A stretch of DNA of 64,000 bases from assembly GCF_021869535.1 (NCBI RefSeq), contig NW_026262593.1, positions 61,712,318 to 61,776,317 of the forward strand. The letters run 5' to 3'. Shown here piece by piece: positions 9,940-20,393 of this stretch; the first letter of the stretch is position 1, and each line of letters begins with the position of its first letter. A program made the translations under genes and the position numbers. The notes below the pieces were generated by a model. It saw only the letters and a program-made list of their open reading frames with translations, did not search any database and had not been told where the DNA came from. This DNA comes from Mytilus californianus. Its lineage: Eukaryota > Mollusca > Bivalvia > Mytilida > Mytilidae.

Positions 9940-12671
9940 GCCATATTAAGTGCTTAGACATTTGTTCAATCTCAATAAATAAATCTTTCTGTCAATAAAA
10001 TTGTCGCTGTGTTTTTTTTTCACGACTGATGTAAATGATTTCGTGACATAAATGTCCTTAGTTTAATGAATTTGTTTTTAACGGAGATTTATATTTACAT
10101 CAACTTACCATGCTTACAGCGAAATTAAATGAAAGAGAGAGAAGAAGACAGTGAAAATTCGTTTATAAAAAAATTCTAAATATAAGACCGCTAAAGTTTG
10201 GGTTTTTTTTGTGGTTTGGAGTGTCTCATGTCGTGCCTCGTGTGTCAAAAAGAGTGAGCCAGGCAGCTTTTTAATTCTGATTTTTTTTTTAAATTTAAAC
10301 TTAAAAATTATGCTTTTTGTTGTTTTGTTTTTTCCCTCTTGTTTACAAATTTGTTATTTTTTTTTTGTCTCAAAGGTAGGGCAAACGATACAGTAAATCT
10401 GTTGAGGTTAGTCAATATTTTATAAGCCGAAATTTTGTTTTTCCAATAAAATCATTCATGGAAAGAAATGTTTTGCCATGGTAGTGTCATTTGCTAGTAA
10501 ATAAGTTGTAATAACTCTCGTCATGATTTCCAAGATCAAATTCCAAAATTGTAAATATTATTTGAAATATGATTGCAATGGGATTTTACTCAATATCACA
10601 ATATAATCTAAAAAGAAAAAAGTTAGTAAAGAACACTGATTAAAATTATAGCTTTAAATATTCCAAATTCCTCGCAGATCATCCTCAATAAAAAAAAATT
10701 ATTAATTCATTTTAAAGATCTGTCATAGATAAGGATAAGTTTTCCATCTCTCAGTTTCACTGCAATGATACATTTCATATTACCTCTTTTTAAAAGTATT
10801 TTTGTTTCAGTCGTCAATCAAAATTTATTGAATGATGTGAGAAATAATGATAAATTGTACTAGCCAGACCTTCACATTTCATATCTACATGTAGTTTGCA
10901 AATGATACATGTATGAACTAACTGTACGCAAGAAATACATCTGTACTAAACAATGACTTGCTCTTATTTATATTTTCAATGTCTCAGCAACACTGCAAAG
11001 ATAGTTTTCCAATTAGCTTTTTAAAGTTATAGCTGTTTCAGTCGTCAATTAAAATTTATTGAAAGATATAAGGAATATCAATAAATTGTTCTAACAAGGC
11101 CTGACATTTCATATTTATATATAGTTTCAAGTGCTACATATATGAACTACATTGTTTTTGTAACTGTACTTGAGACGTGCATGCGGAGATTACTTATAAA
11201 TTGTCCCATGCCTTGACACTCAATATGTACATGTAGTTTCCAAGTGCTACATGTATGAACTAATTGTTCATGAGAAGTGTATGCAAGGAATACTAATAAA
11301 TTGTCCTTCCGTTGACTTGACATTCCATATGTACGTGAAGTTTCCAAGTGCTACGTGTATGAACTAACTGTTCATGAGAAGTGCATGCAAGGAATACTAA
11401 CAAATTGTCCTTCCCATGCCTTGACTGACATTTCATATGTACATGTAGTTCCCAAGTGCTACATGTATGAACGAACTGTAATTTAGAAGAGCATGCGAGG
11501 AATAGTAACAAAATGTCCTTCCAATGCCTTCACATTTCATATGTACATGTAGTTTCTAAGTGCTACATGGATGAAAAATAAACTGTACTTCAGAATGAGT
11601 GCATGAAAGGAATACAAACAAATTGTCCTCCCCTTCCCTGGCCTCAACTGACATTTCATATGTACATGCAGCTTCCAAATGCTACATGTATGAACTAACA
11701 GTAATTTAGAAGAGCATGCGAGGAATAGTAACAAATGCTCCTTCTCTCATGCCTTCACATTTCATATGTACATGTAGTTTCCAAGTGCTAATTGTATGAA
11801 CCAACTGTACATATTACCCTTTTTAAAAGGCATCGCTGTTTAAGTTGTCAAATTAATTTATCAAACGATGTGAAATAACAATAAATTGTCTTAACCATAC
11901 CTTGAAAATTCATATGTACATGTAGTTTGCAAATGCTACATGTATGAATCAACTGTACTCAAAAAAGTTAACTGTACTTCAGAAGTGCAGTGAAAGTAAT
12001 GTAGTCAATTGTTCTCATTTACAACGATGTCTAAAATAGCAAGACAGTCCATCATCTTTTAAAAGCGTGATAACGATAATTGACAGTTTTGGTATCAAGT
12101 TATCCTACTTTTTTGTTATGTTAAATATGTCTAATCGAAAGCTTTTAATCAAGTCGCTTTTCACAAAGAACTGACTATTTCACGGCGATGATCTGATTAG
12201 AAAAAAAGGAATAACATGGATGCATTAATGTAATTGGTCCATTTAAGAAGGCGGTTAAACGTGATTGTGTATTTATGTATTTATTTGAATGCAAAGTGGA
12301 TATATTTATTGTGAGAAAAACGTACAAAAGAGAGAAGAGGAAGGTACTTAAGGAAGAATCAAAACTCATGAATCGAAGAGAAACCGACAAATATGACAAA
12401 AAACGAAAAATAGACAAAGTAATGCCCCTCACTCCACTCTGATGTAACTGTATTATAACAAAGTCAATGTAGAACTTTCTTTGCGATATTATTGTGTCTG
12501 GGAGACACAAATGATGCCCCCGCATATACAAAGTGTTATTTTAAAATACACAAAGTTGAGCATGGGAGCACATAGGTCTATGGTTCAATGTATGGGGAGT
12601 TATCCGGAAACGCTATGCACCTCTTATGCAAGTATATACTCCAAAAATGACAACGTTCAACTATCTCCCAA
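9940..12671. repeat. 2.7-kb tandem segmental duplication, unit 1
   Basis: Begins with CCATATTAAGTGCTTAGACA and ends just before the same words recur at 12672. The middle carries a tandem array of about 105-bp units (10870-11960). The last 230 bases (12440-12671) contain GATGCCCCCGCATAT and match 14245-14490. No coding content was seen. Confidence 0.75.
10870..11960. repeat. Tandem array of about 105-bp units, array 1
   Basis: Eight to nine diverged copies of a unit containing CATATGTACATGTAGTTTCC, then AAGTGCTACATGTATGAACT, a GTGCATGCAAGGAATACTAA segment and AAATTGTCCTTCCC. Copies start near 10876, 11105, 11218, 11330, 11433, 11536, 11655, 11758 and 11910. Confidence 0.75.
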
Positions 12672-14490
12672 AAGACCATATTAAGTGCTTAGACATTTGT
12701 TCAATCTCATGAATAAATCTTTCTGTCAATAAAATTGTCGCTTTTTTTCAAGACTGATGTAAATGATTTCGTGACATAAATGTCCTTATTTTAATGAATT
12801 TGTTTTTAACGGAGATTTATATTTACAGCAACTTACAGCGAAATTAAATGAAAGAGACAGAAGAAGACAGTGACATTTCGTTTATAAAAAAAAATTATAA
12901 GTATAAGACCGCTTAAGTTTTGTGGTTTGGAGTGTCTCGTGTCGTGCCTCGTGTGTCAACAAGAGTGAGCCAGGCAGCTTTTTAATTCTGATGTATTTCA
13001 AATTTAAAATAAAAAAAATATGCTTTTTGTTGTTGTTGTTTTTCCGGCTTGTTAAGAAATTTGTTAGTTTTTTATCTCAAAGATAGGGTAAACGATACAA
13101 TAATTCTGTTGAGGTGAGTCAATATTTATAAGCCGATTTGAATTTTCTTTTTCCAAGAAAATCATTCATGGAAAAGACATTTTCTGCCATGGAAGTTTCC
13201 GTTGCTACTAAATAATTTGTAATAACTCCAAGATCAAAATCCAGAATTGTAAATATTATATGAAATCCGATTGCAATGGGATTTTACTCAAGATCACAAT
13301 ATAATCTAAGAAGAAAAAAAGTTAATAAAGAACACTGATTAGAATTAAAGCTTCAAATATTCCAAATTCCTCACAGATCATCATCCTTACAAATGTTTCA
13401 TTAATTCAAATTAATGACTGTCATAAATAAGGATATGTTTTCAATGTCTCAGTTTCACTGCAATAATACATTTCATATTACCTTTTTTAAAAACTAGATC
13501 TGTTCCAGTCATCAATTAAAATTTATTGAACGCTGTGAGAAATAATGATAAATTGTACTTGCCAGACCTTCACATTTCATATCTACATGTAGTTTGCAAA
13601 TGCTACATGTATGAACTAACTGTACGCAAGAAATACATCTGTACTAAACAATGACTTGCTCTTATTTATATTTTCAATGTCTCAGCAACACTGCAAAGAT
13701 AGTTTTCCAATTAGCTTTTTAAAGTTATAGCTGTTTCAGTCGTCAATTAAAATTTATTGAAAGATATAAGGAATATCAATAAATTGTTCTAGCAAGGCCC
13801 GACATTTCATATTTACATGTAGATTCCGAGTGCTACATATATGAACTACATTGTTTTTGTAACTGTACTTGAGAAGAACAAGCGAGGATTACTTATAAAT
13901 TGTCCCATGCCTTGACATTCCATATGTACATGTAGTTTCCAAGTTCTACATGTATGAACCAACTTCTCATGAGAAGTGTATGCACGGAATACTAATAAAT
14001 TGTCCTTCCGTTGCCTTGACATTCCATATGTACATGTAGTTTCCAAGTGCTACATGTATGAACTAACTGTACTTCAGAATGCGTGCATCAAGGAATACTA
14101 ATAAATTGTCCTTCCCTTGTCTTGACTGACATTTCATATGTACGCGTAGTTTCCAAATGCTACATGTATGAACTAAGAGCATGCAAGGAATAGCAACAAA
14201 TTGTCCTTCCCATGCCTTCACATTTCATATGTACATGCAGTTTCTCTGAAGTAACTGTATTATAACAAAGTAAATGTAGGACTTTCTTTGAGATATTATT
14301 GTGTCTGGGCGACACAAATGATGCCCCCGCATATGCAAAGTGTTATTTTAAAATACACAAAGTTGAGCATGGGAGCACATAGGTCTATGGTTCAATGTAT
14401 GGGGAGTTATCCGGAAACGGTATGCACCTCTTATGCAAGTATATACTCCAAAAATGACAAAGTTCAACTGTCTCCCAAAAGACAATATAT
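12672..14490. repeat. Tandem segmental duplication, unit 2 (shortened)
   Basis: Aligns with 9940-12671 at an offset of about 2.73 kb at its start. It has fewer copies of the 105-bp unit (13565-14245), and the part equivalent to roughly 11780-12440 is missing. It rejoins unit 1 at 14245-14490, which matches 12440-12671. Confidence 0.75.
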
Positions 14491-14882
14491 TGGTAAAAAT
14501 CAAAACCCTGACCACATGCACACCTTCAATACATGTACAAACAGCCAGCAAAGTGAAAACTTCCTAGAATTAAAACTGTAGGAGGAGTTATCCGGAAACG
14601 CTATGCACCTCTTATGCAAATAAATACTCCACAAAATGACAAAGTTCAACTATCTCCCAGAAGAGCAAATATCAATAAAAATAAAAACTCTGACCATATG
14701 CACATCTCCAATATATGTACAAACAGCCAGCAAAGTAAAACCTTCCTAGCATTCAAATTGTAGGAGGAGTATCTGGAATAACTATATACCCCTAATGGGT
14801 CGGACGGCAGGACAGACGGAGGGACGGATCGACGGACAGGGGTAAAACAATATGCCCCCAACTTTCAGTTGCGGGGGCATAA
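14318..14882. mobile_element. Element with CCCCCGCA terminal inverted repeats
   Basis: Left end GATGCCCCCGCATATGC, right end TTGCGGGGGCATA, which are inverted matches. Inside are two tandem units of about 185 bp, each with GTTATCCGGAAACG and CTCCAAAAATGACAAAG or a close variant, and a GACGGA-rich patch near 14800-14840. No coding capacity, so a non-autonomous DNA element is likely. A truncated copy lies at 12511-12671. Confidence 0.55.
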
Positions 14883-14919
14883 AAAGACCTTTATAAGAAT
14901 GTATTCTCGATCAGTTATT

Positions 14920-15655
14920 ATAATCTGCAAGATTGCCAAATTCAACAACACCGACCGTTATCTTCGGGATACTTTTTCGTTAAACAATCAAGAATTCACT
15001 AAATATACTGCCGAAATTTACCCAAAGGAACTTACTTTCAATAAACCAAATATAAACAGCAATAACTATCCTTTCCTAGATTTGAATATTTCATTTTTAC
15101 ACGGGAAACTCTACAAAAACATTTACGACTTAAGGGACGTTTTTTCGTCCGCTATTGTTAATTTTCCTTCTTTGGACGGTAGTTTTCCTTTGGTTCCATC
15201 TTGCGGTGTTTATATATCACAACTGAGGTTGTGAGTTCGAACCGCGCTCGTGCGGGTGCACTCGACTCCAATCTTAATTGACTAGGATTGTCAGTTTTCC
15301 TATCGAAGGTCGGTGGTTTTCTCCGGGCACTCCGGCTTCCTCCACCAATAAAAACTGGCCGCCACGAAATAGCACAAAAGCGGTGCTAAAAAGTGGCGTT
15401 AAAACACCAAAAATCAAAAATCAAATTATATCTCAACTTGTTCGCTGTGTATATCCGTTTCTATAAGGATGTTTTGGATTTCATTGAACGTAATCTTTGA
15501 ATTACTGGTTTATTATTAAGTCATGGATTTCGTTTCTACAAATAAATGAAAAATTTTCTAAATTCTTTCGTATATACTTGTAGAAAACTTATCACAAACG
15601 GAATAGCACATCCTGATTTTACGATGATGCTGTTTATCGAGCACGTAAATTTAAA
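14920..15655 (+). pseudogene. Reverse transcriptase of permuted PLE, copy 2, 5'-truncated and interrupted by a SINE
   Basis: Matches copy 1 from FNNTDRY through the C-terminal block. The catalytic YLDD has become YLRD (about 14958-14969), so the first active-site Asp is lost. The frame is open to ISQL at about 15216-15227, is broken by the SINE at 15225-15412, and resumes at about 15425 with ISQLVRC, after which stops and frame changes accumulate. It lacks everything upstream of the palm domain. Confidence 0.75.
15225..15412 (+). mobile_element. tRNA-derived SINE, 5'-truncated, nested in RT copy 2
   Basis: Starts inside the tRNA-like head at GAGGTTGTGAGTTCGAACC, which keeps a good B box, and runs through GTGCACTCGACTCCAATC and CTCCGGGCACTCCGGCTTCC to GTGGCGTTAAAACACC. 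It is flanked by imperfect duplications, TATATATCACAACTG on the left and TTATATCTCAACTTG on the right, the host word ISQL being present on both sides. The same family occurs at 42653, 45183 and 54238. Confidence 0.75.
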
Positions 15656-15737
15656 ATAAAATTATGATAAAGAAAACACTACCATAGATCTGACATCATC
15701 ATTGATTTCTTCACTATAATGGTATCAAAGAACTAAC

Positions 15738-16022
15738 TTAAGGTGGTACCAAACACCTTGACTAAAATTAATTTGGCTCGTTTAATTTTCATAAAATTTT
15801 GACAAAATATTTACTTTGACCCTTTGACAAAAATATAAAAATTTCAAAAAACATAAACCACACACTTTATCGGAAAAAATTCATTGGATATTTAGCAGTT
15901 GACAAATACTAATTTTGATCATTGAGAAGCTTAATATTTCCTTAACAATATCTAGAACGTGATTAAAACGTTCCGCTGATTTTTACAGAGTTATCTCCCT
16001 GTAGTGTTATGTACCACCTTAA
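15738..16022. mobile_element. MITE with TTAAGGTGGTAC ends, copy 1
   Basis: 285 bp, starting TTAAGGTGGTACC and ending GTACCACCTTAA. A copy of similar length in the opposite orientation lies at 36614-36895. Non-coding. The TTAA at each end would fit a TTAA-type target site, but one neighbour-free locus would be needed to prove it. Confidence 0.75.
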
Positions 16023-16194
16023 GGACAATCACAGACTAGGTTCCTTACTTAATACATGCATGCTCGGATCAACATGTGAGAGGACAAACTAGTTTTTCAT
16101 TTCCAAACTTGTCTTCTCCTTTCAATCTCTATCAGTCGAATAACAACAGTTATATATAAAATAAAACGTACAATTAGTCTTAGATACATGTTTT

Positions 16195-16753
16195 TTTATT
16201 ATTATTATTAGTTGTTATTGACTCAGTAATTGCGAGTATCCTCAGATCTGTGCTTAGTGTCTTTTTTGTTGTTAGGGTTGAGGGATGGATAAATACCCTG
16301 GCACGTCCGGTCTGTGTTTTTGTTTGATTTTCTGCTTTGTATCGATCTGATGAGTTAAGCCTTTTTCAACTAATTTTAATAGTTTGTTCTCATGTTGTGC
16401 TGTTACACCACTGTCCCAGGTTAGGGGAGGGTTGAGCGCTCAAAAACATGTTTAACTCCGCCACATTCTTTATGTGCTTGTCCTTAGTCCGCAGCCTGTA
16501 GTTCAGTGGTTGTCGTTGTTGGTTTATGTCTGTCATATTTGTTTTTCGTAAATTTATTTTTTTTAAATTAGGCCATTAGTTTTCTCATTTGAATTGTTTC
16601 ATATTTTTCTTTTCGGGGCCTTTTATAGCCGACTATACGGTATGGGTTTTTCTCATTGTTGAAGGCCTACGGTTGCCTATAATTGCTTACATCCACTTCG
16701 TTTGAACTTGGCTGGATAGTTGTCTCATTGGCAATCATACCATCTCCTTATTG
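16195..16753 (+). repeat. 3' tail of permuted PLE, copy 2
   Basis: Collinear with 7810-8327 (GGATGGATAAATACCCTG, GCCACATTCTTTATGTGC, CGACTATACGGTATGGG), ending with TTGTCTCATTGGCAATCATA. Together with 14920-15655 it forms one truncated copy, into which the MITE at 15738 was inserted. Confidence 0.75.
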
Positions 16754-16865
16754 TTATATTACAAAAATGAATTTCTGGTAGCTTGGATTTCAAACTTAAA
16801 CTTCAGAAACTGAATTTCGAATGGTCATTCTGGCCTTATATTCGTCACGATCTGTCACAATCTGT

Positions 16866-17112
16866 ATGGGTGTGTGCCAAATAAGGAGGCTGTAATTCAG
16901 TGATTGTCGTTTATTGCTGTGTTATAATTCAGGCCGCTGATTTTCTCGTATGAATTTTTTCACATTTTGTCATATCGGGGCCTTTTGTAGCTTACAATAC
17001 GATTTGTTGAAGGCCGTTCAGTGTCCTATATTTGTTTACATCTTTTTCCTTTTGGTCTTTGCTGCACGTTTTATTGTAACATTGGCAATCATACCACATC
17101 TCGTTATTTTTA
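16866..17112 (+). repeat. Third, diverged PLE 3' tail fragment
   Basis: Contains CTGTAATTCAGTGATTGTCG, GGGGCCTTTTGTAGC and ACATTGGCAATCATACCACA, diverged from the tails at 7567 and 16195. Confidence 0.6.
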
Positions 17113-18021
17113 TTTTAAAGAATTGTATTAAAAGCGAAAAAGCACAATTAAAATAAATTTCAACGAGAGTATAGCTGATTATTTTGAACCCAACTAACAA
17201 AAGCTGCTAATACAGACGTAACATAAAAAAATAATTACAATACAAAAAACAACAAATGATTGAATTAAAAAAAAATAAAGACATAAAAAAGATAAATTTT
17301 GAGTAAATGAATAGACAAATATAACCGGCGTGTATTTAAACCCGGTTAATTGCGCCATGCCAGTATTAAGATTATACCACTTAATCAGTCTAGACGTGGT
17401 TCAATAAAATAATAATTGTGAAAAGTTTATAGGGATGAAATTATCTATCTGCCATACTCTATTTATACTAAAAAAAACTTGTTTGTGAGAGATGACATTT
17501 CCTGTGTTTAAGCTTAAAAATACCGAAGAGAAAAGCTAAGATAATTTTATATCAACAGTATAATCAATACGAATGATGCTTTAAGTGCGTACGCTAAGCC
17601 TAACATATTTTGTTTGATATTATGTGTAACAGTTATTTGTGTTTTCTTTCACTTTTGTATAATGCTTTATTACTGTAATTTGATTTTGATGGATTTATTT
17701 AACGGTGTTGTAATAAAAGGCAGAAGATACCAAAGCGAAAATCAAATTTCAAAGGTCAAAGACTAACTGACAAAATCATGGCACAAACGAAACAGGGGTG
17801 ATCACAGGTGTCCCGAAAGGTAGAGGTACAGATGTATTGGAAGAAATAAATGAGGTCAAGATGCCTAAGAATAGAAATATCACATTTGAAATTAATTAAG
17901 TTTTCTCTTAAATAGATAAAAAGCATAATTATAGCAATTTACAAAGTCACTGGACAGTACAAAAGACCACACCAATCACAAACACCGGACAGCTAAAAAA
18001 AAGATGTACAAGCTGAAACGA
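17113..18021. other. Intergenic; one small retroelement-tail fragment
   Basis: No gene seen. Positions 17745-17830 resemble an inverted fragment of the RT-family-2 tail (CAGGGGTGATCACAGGTG). The rest is AT-rich and unassigned. Confidence 0.45.
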
Positions 18022-19003
18022 GCAACAACAAACAACACATGGTCCTGATAGCCTGACGTACTACAGGTAACAATAAACAACACATGGTCCTGATAGCCTG
18101 ACGTACTACAGGTAACAACAAATAACACATGGTCCTGATAGCCTGACATACTACAGGTAACATCAAACAACACATGGTCCTGATAGCCTGACTTACTACG
18201 GGCAACAACAAACAACACATGGTCCTGATAGCCTGACTTACTACAGTCAACAACCAACACATGGTCCTGATAGCCTGACTTACTAGTCAACAACAACAAC
18301 ACATGGTCCTGATAGCCTGACTTACTACGGGCAACAACAAACAACACAGGGTCCTGATAGCCTGACTTACTACAGTCAACAACAAACAACACTTGGTCCT
18401 GATAGCCTGACTTACTACGGGCTACAACAACCAACACATGGTCTTGATAGTCTGACATACTACGGGCAACAACAACCAACACATGGTCCTGATAGCCTGA
18501 CTTAAAACGGGCTACAACAACCAACACATGGTCCTGATAGCCTGACTTACTACAGTCAACAACAAACAACACATGGTTCTGATAGCCTGACTTACTACGG
18601 TCAACAACAAACAACACATGGTCCTGATAGCCTGACTTACTACGGGCAACAACAAACAACACATGGTCCTGCTAGCCTGACGTACTACAGTTAACAACAA
18701 ACAACACATGGTCCTGATAGCCTGACTTACTACGGCCAACAACAAACAACACATGGTCCTGATAGCCTGACTTACTGCAGTCAACAACAAACAACACTTG
18801 GTCCTGATAGCCTGACGTACTACAGTTAACAACAAACAACACATGGTCCTGATAGCCTGACTTACTACGGGCAACAACTAACAACACATGGTCCTGATAG
18901 CCTGACTTACTACGGGCAACAACAAACAACACATGGTCCTGATAGCCTGACGTACTACAGTTAACAACAAACAACACATGGTCCTGATAGCCTGACTTAC
19001 TAC
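18022..19003. repeat. 45-bp minisatellite, about 22 units
   Basis: Unit contains AACAACAAACAACACATGGT, then CCTGATAGCCTGACTTACTA and a CGGG or CAGT variant. Because 45 is divisible by three and the unit lacks stops in several frames, long minus-strand open frames appear (for example 17976-18662, with 15-residue repeats around SGYQDHVLFVV). They have no start context or splice partner and overlap in two frames, so they are read as artefacts of the repeat. Confidence 0.9.
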
Positions 19004-19495
19004 ATGTTTGTTATACAATTTAAACACGCTATTACAAATATGTCACAATTGGAAAAACAATATTTATTTCCGTTGAAAAATTTGCAGTGATGAATATACC
19101 AATATTTTGCTATCCTAAAAAAGGGCAGGATTATATTTTTTTTTTATGATTTACATGAATTGTATGAACAACTTGTGTCTGTTGATATTAAAACAATGAA
19201 ATCATATCATCTGAAACTAATTTTTTTTATCTGAAACTAATTTTTTATCTGAAACTAATTTTATTTAATTTGTTGTTTTTTATGCAAAATAAAAGTTAGA
19301 ATATTTAAGAATTTTTTTATGTATGCCAACAAACCAATTTAACAACAAAACTAAAGAATGCATGTAGTTACCACACTATATATGGGCTCTTGTGAAAAAG
19401 TGACTCAGAAGAATCTCCGAAGAATCTCTGCATTTGTATTATTCATTCAGGGATGTGTATTTCCCGAACAATTAAATACTCTTTTGATTCAGATA

Positions 19496-19829
19496 AGGGT
19501 GAAGGTTTGGTACCATTAAAACGTTTAAACCCGCTGCAATTGTTTGCACCTATCCTAAGTCAGGAATCTGATGTTCAGTAGTTGTCGTTTGTTGGTGTGG
19601 TTCATGAGTGTTTCTCGTTTCTCGTTTTTTATATGGATTAGACCGTTGGTTTTCCCGTTTGAATGGTTTTACACTAGTATTTTTTGGGGCCCTTTATAGC
19701 TTGCTGTTCGGTGTGAGCCAAGGCTCCGTTTTGAAGACCTTACTTTGACCTATAATGGTTTACCATTATAAATTTTGACTTGGATGGAGAGTTGTCTCAT
19801 TGGCACTCATACCACATCTTCTTATATCT
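19496..19829 (+). repeat. Repeat family A, copy 1
   Basis: Contains GGTACCATTAAAACGTTTAA, TTTGCACCTATCCTAAGTCA, GTTTCTCGTTTCTCGTTTTT, GGGGCCCTTTATAGCTTGCT and ends in TTGTCTCATTGGCACTCATA. Copies also at 31388, 33635, 46355 and 56270. Its 3' end resembles that of the permuted PLE, although the body differs. Confidence 0.75.
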
Positions 19830-20306
19830 CTTTAGAATTCTTTTTGAACACTATACCAATTGGCATAAAAAAGCTATGATATTAGTATACCTATTATAGT
19901 TATCTTGCATACATTTAATCTTTTTTTTTTAAGAAAGAATCTATTATTCTATACAAGTACTTTATTTCAGTTTCAAAATGATAAAGACAATCCATTCAAA
20001 CTTGGTGTGCATGTTTAAGATCACTTAATGATACTTAGAATCGTACATTTAGGATGACAGTTGATATACAATGTACCATGTACCATGTCAACATCGTACA
20101 ACTTATCGAAAACTTTAAGTTTGGTTTTTTCATCTATCTTCAACTTTGTATCTTATTTGGCCGTCCAACTGTTTCGTTCCGAACACAATGGTGAGTTTTG
20201 TTTATACAAAATGCACTTATTTGCGATTAAAATATAAATCTGGTATGTTTGATGAGTTTAACATGGACAGGTATTGAAGAGAATTATTGTTAACCTCTTT
20301 TTTTTT

Positions 20307-20312
20307 TTATTT
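20307..20312 (-). promoter_or_regulatory. Candidate polyadenylation signal of the alkaline phosphatase gene
   Basis: TTTATT on the plus strand, AATAAA on the gene strand, about 82 bases beyond the stop codon. It is one of several AT-rich possibilities. Confidence 0.35.
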
Positions 20313-20393
20313 ATCAATATATCTAATAATTCTACTGTAACAAAGAGAAAAACAAAACAACATTTAACAAACAGTTCACCAGTATATTTTTTT

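Larger units (their letters stand above)
19004..20393. other. Intergenic 3' of the alkaline phosphatase gene
   Basis: Holds three tandem copies of TATCTGAAACTAATTTT (19203-19262) and one copy of repeat family A (19496-19829). A minus-strand AATAAA lies at 20307-20312. Nothing else was recognised. Confidence 0.5.

Noticed and set aside
14288-14581. 97-codon frame, similar to one at 12481
   Set aside because: Both are translations of the duplicated non-coding block; the similarity reflects DNA duplication, and the reading frame is not kept at the end.
17976-18977. Several long minus-strand frames with SGYQDHVLFVV repeats as protein genes
   Set aside because: They come from a 45-bp minisatellite open in more than one frame. 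No start context, splice sites or non-repeat protein sequence support them.
18022-19003. CRISPR array
   Set aside because: Units follow each other with no unique spacers, and the window is animal nuclear DNA.
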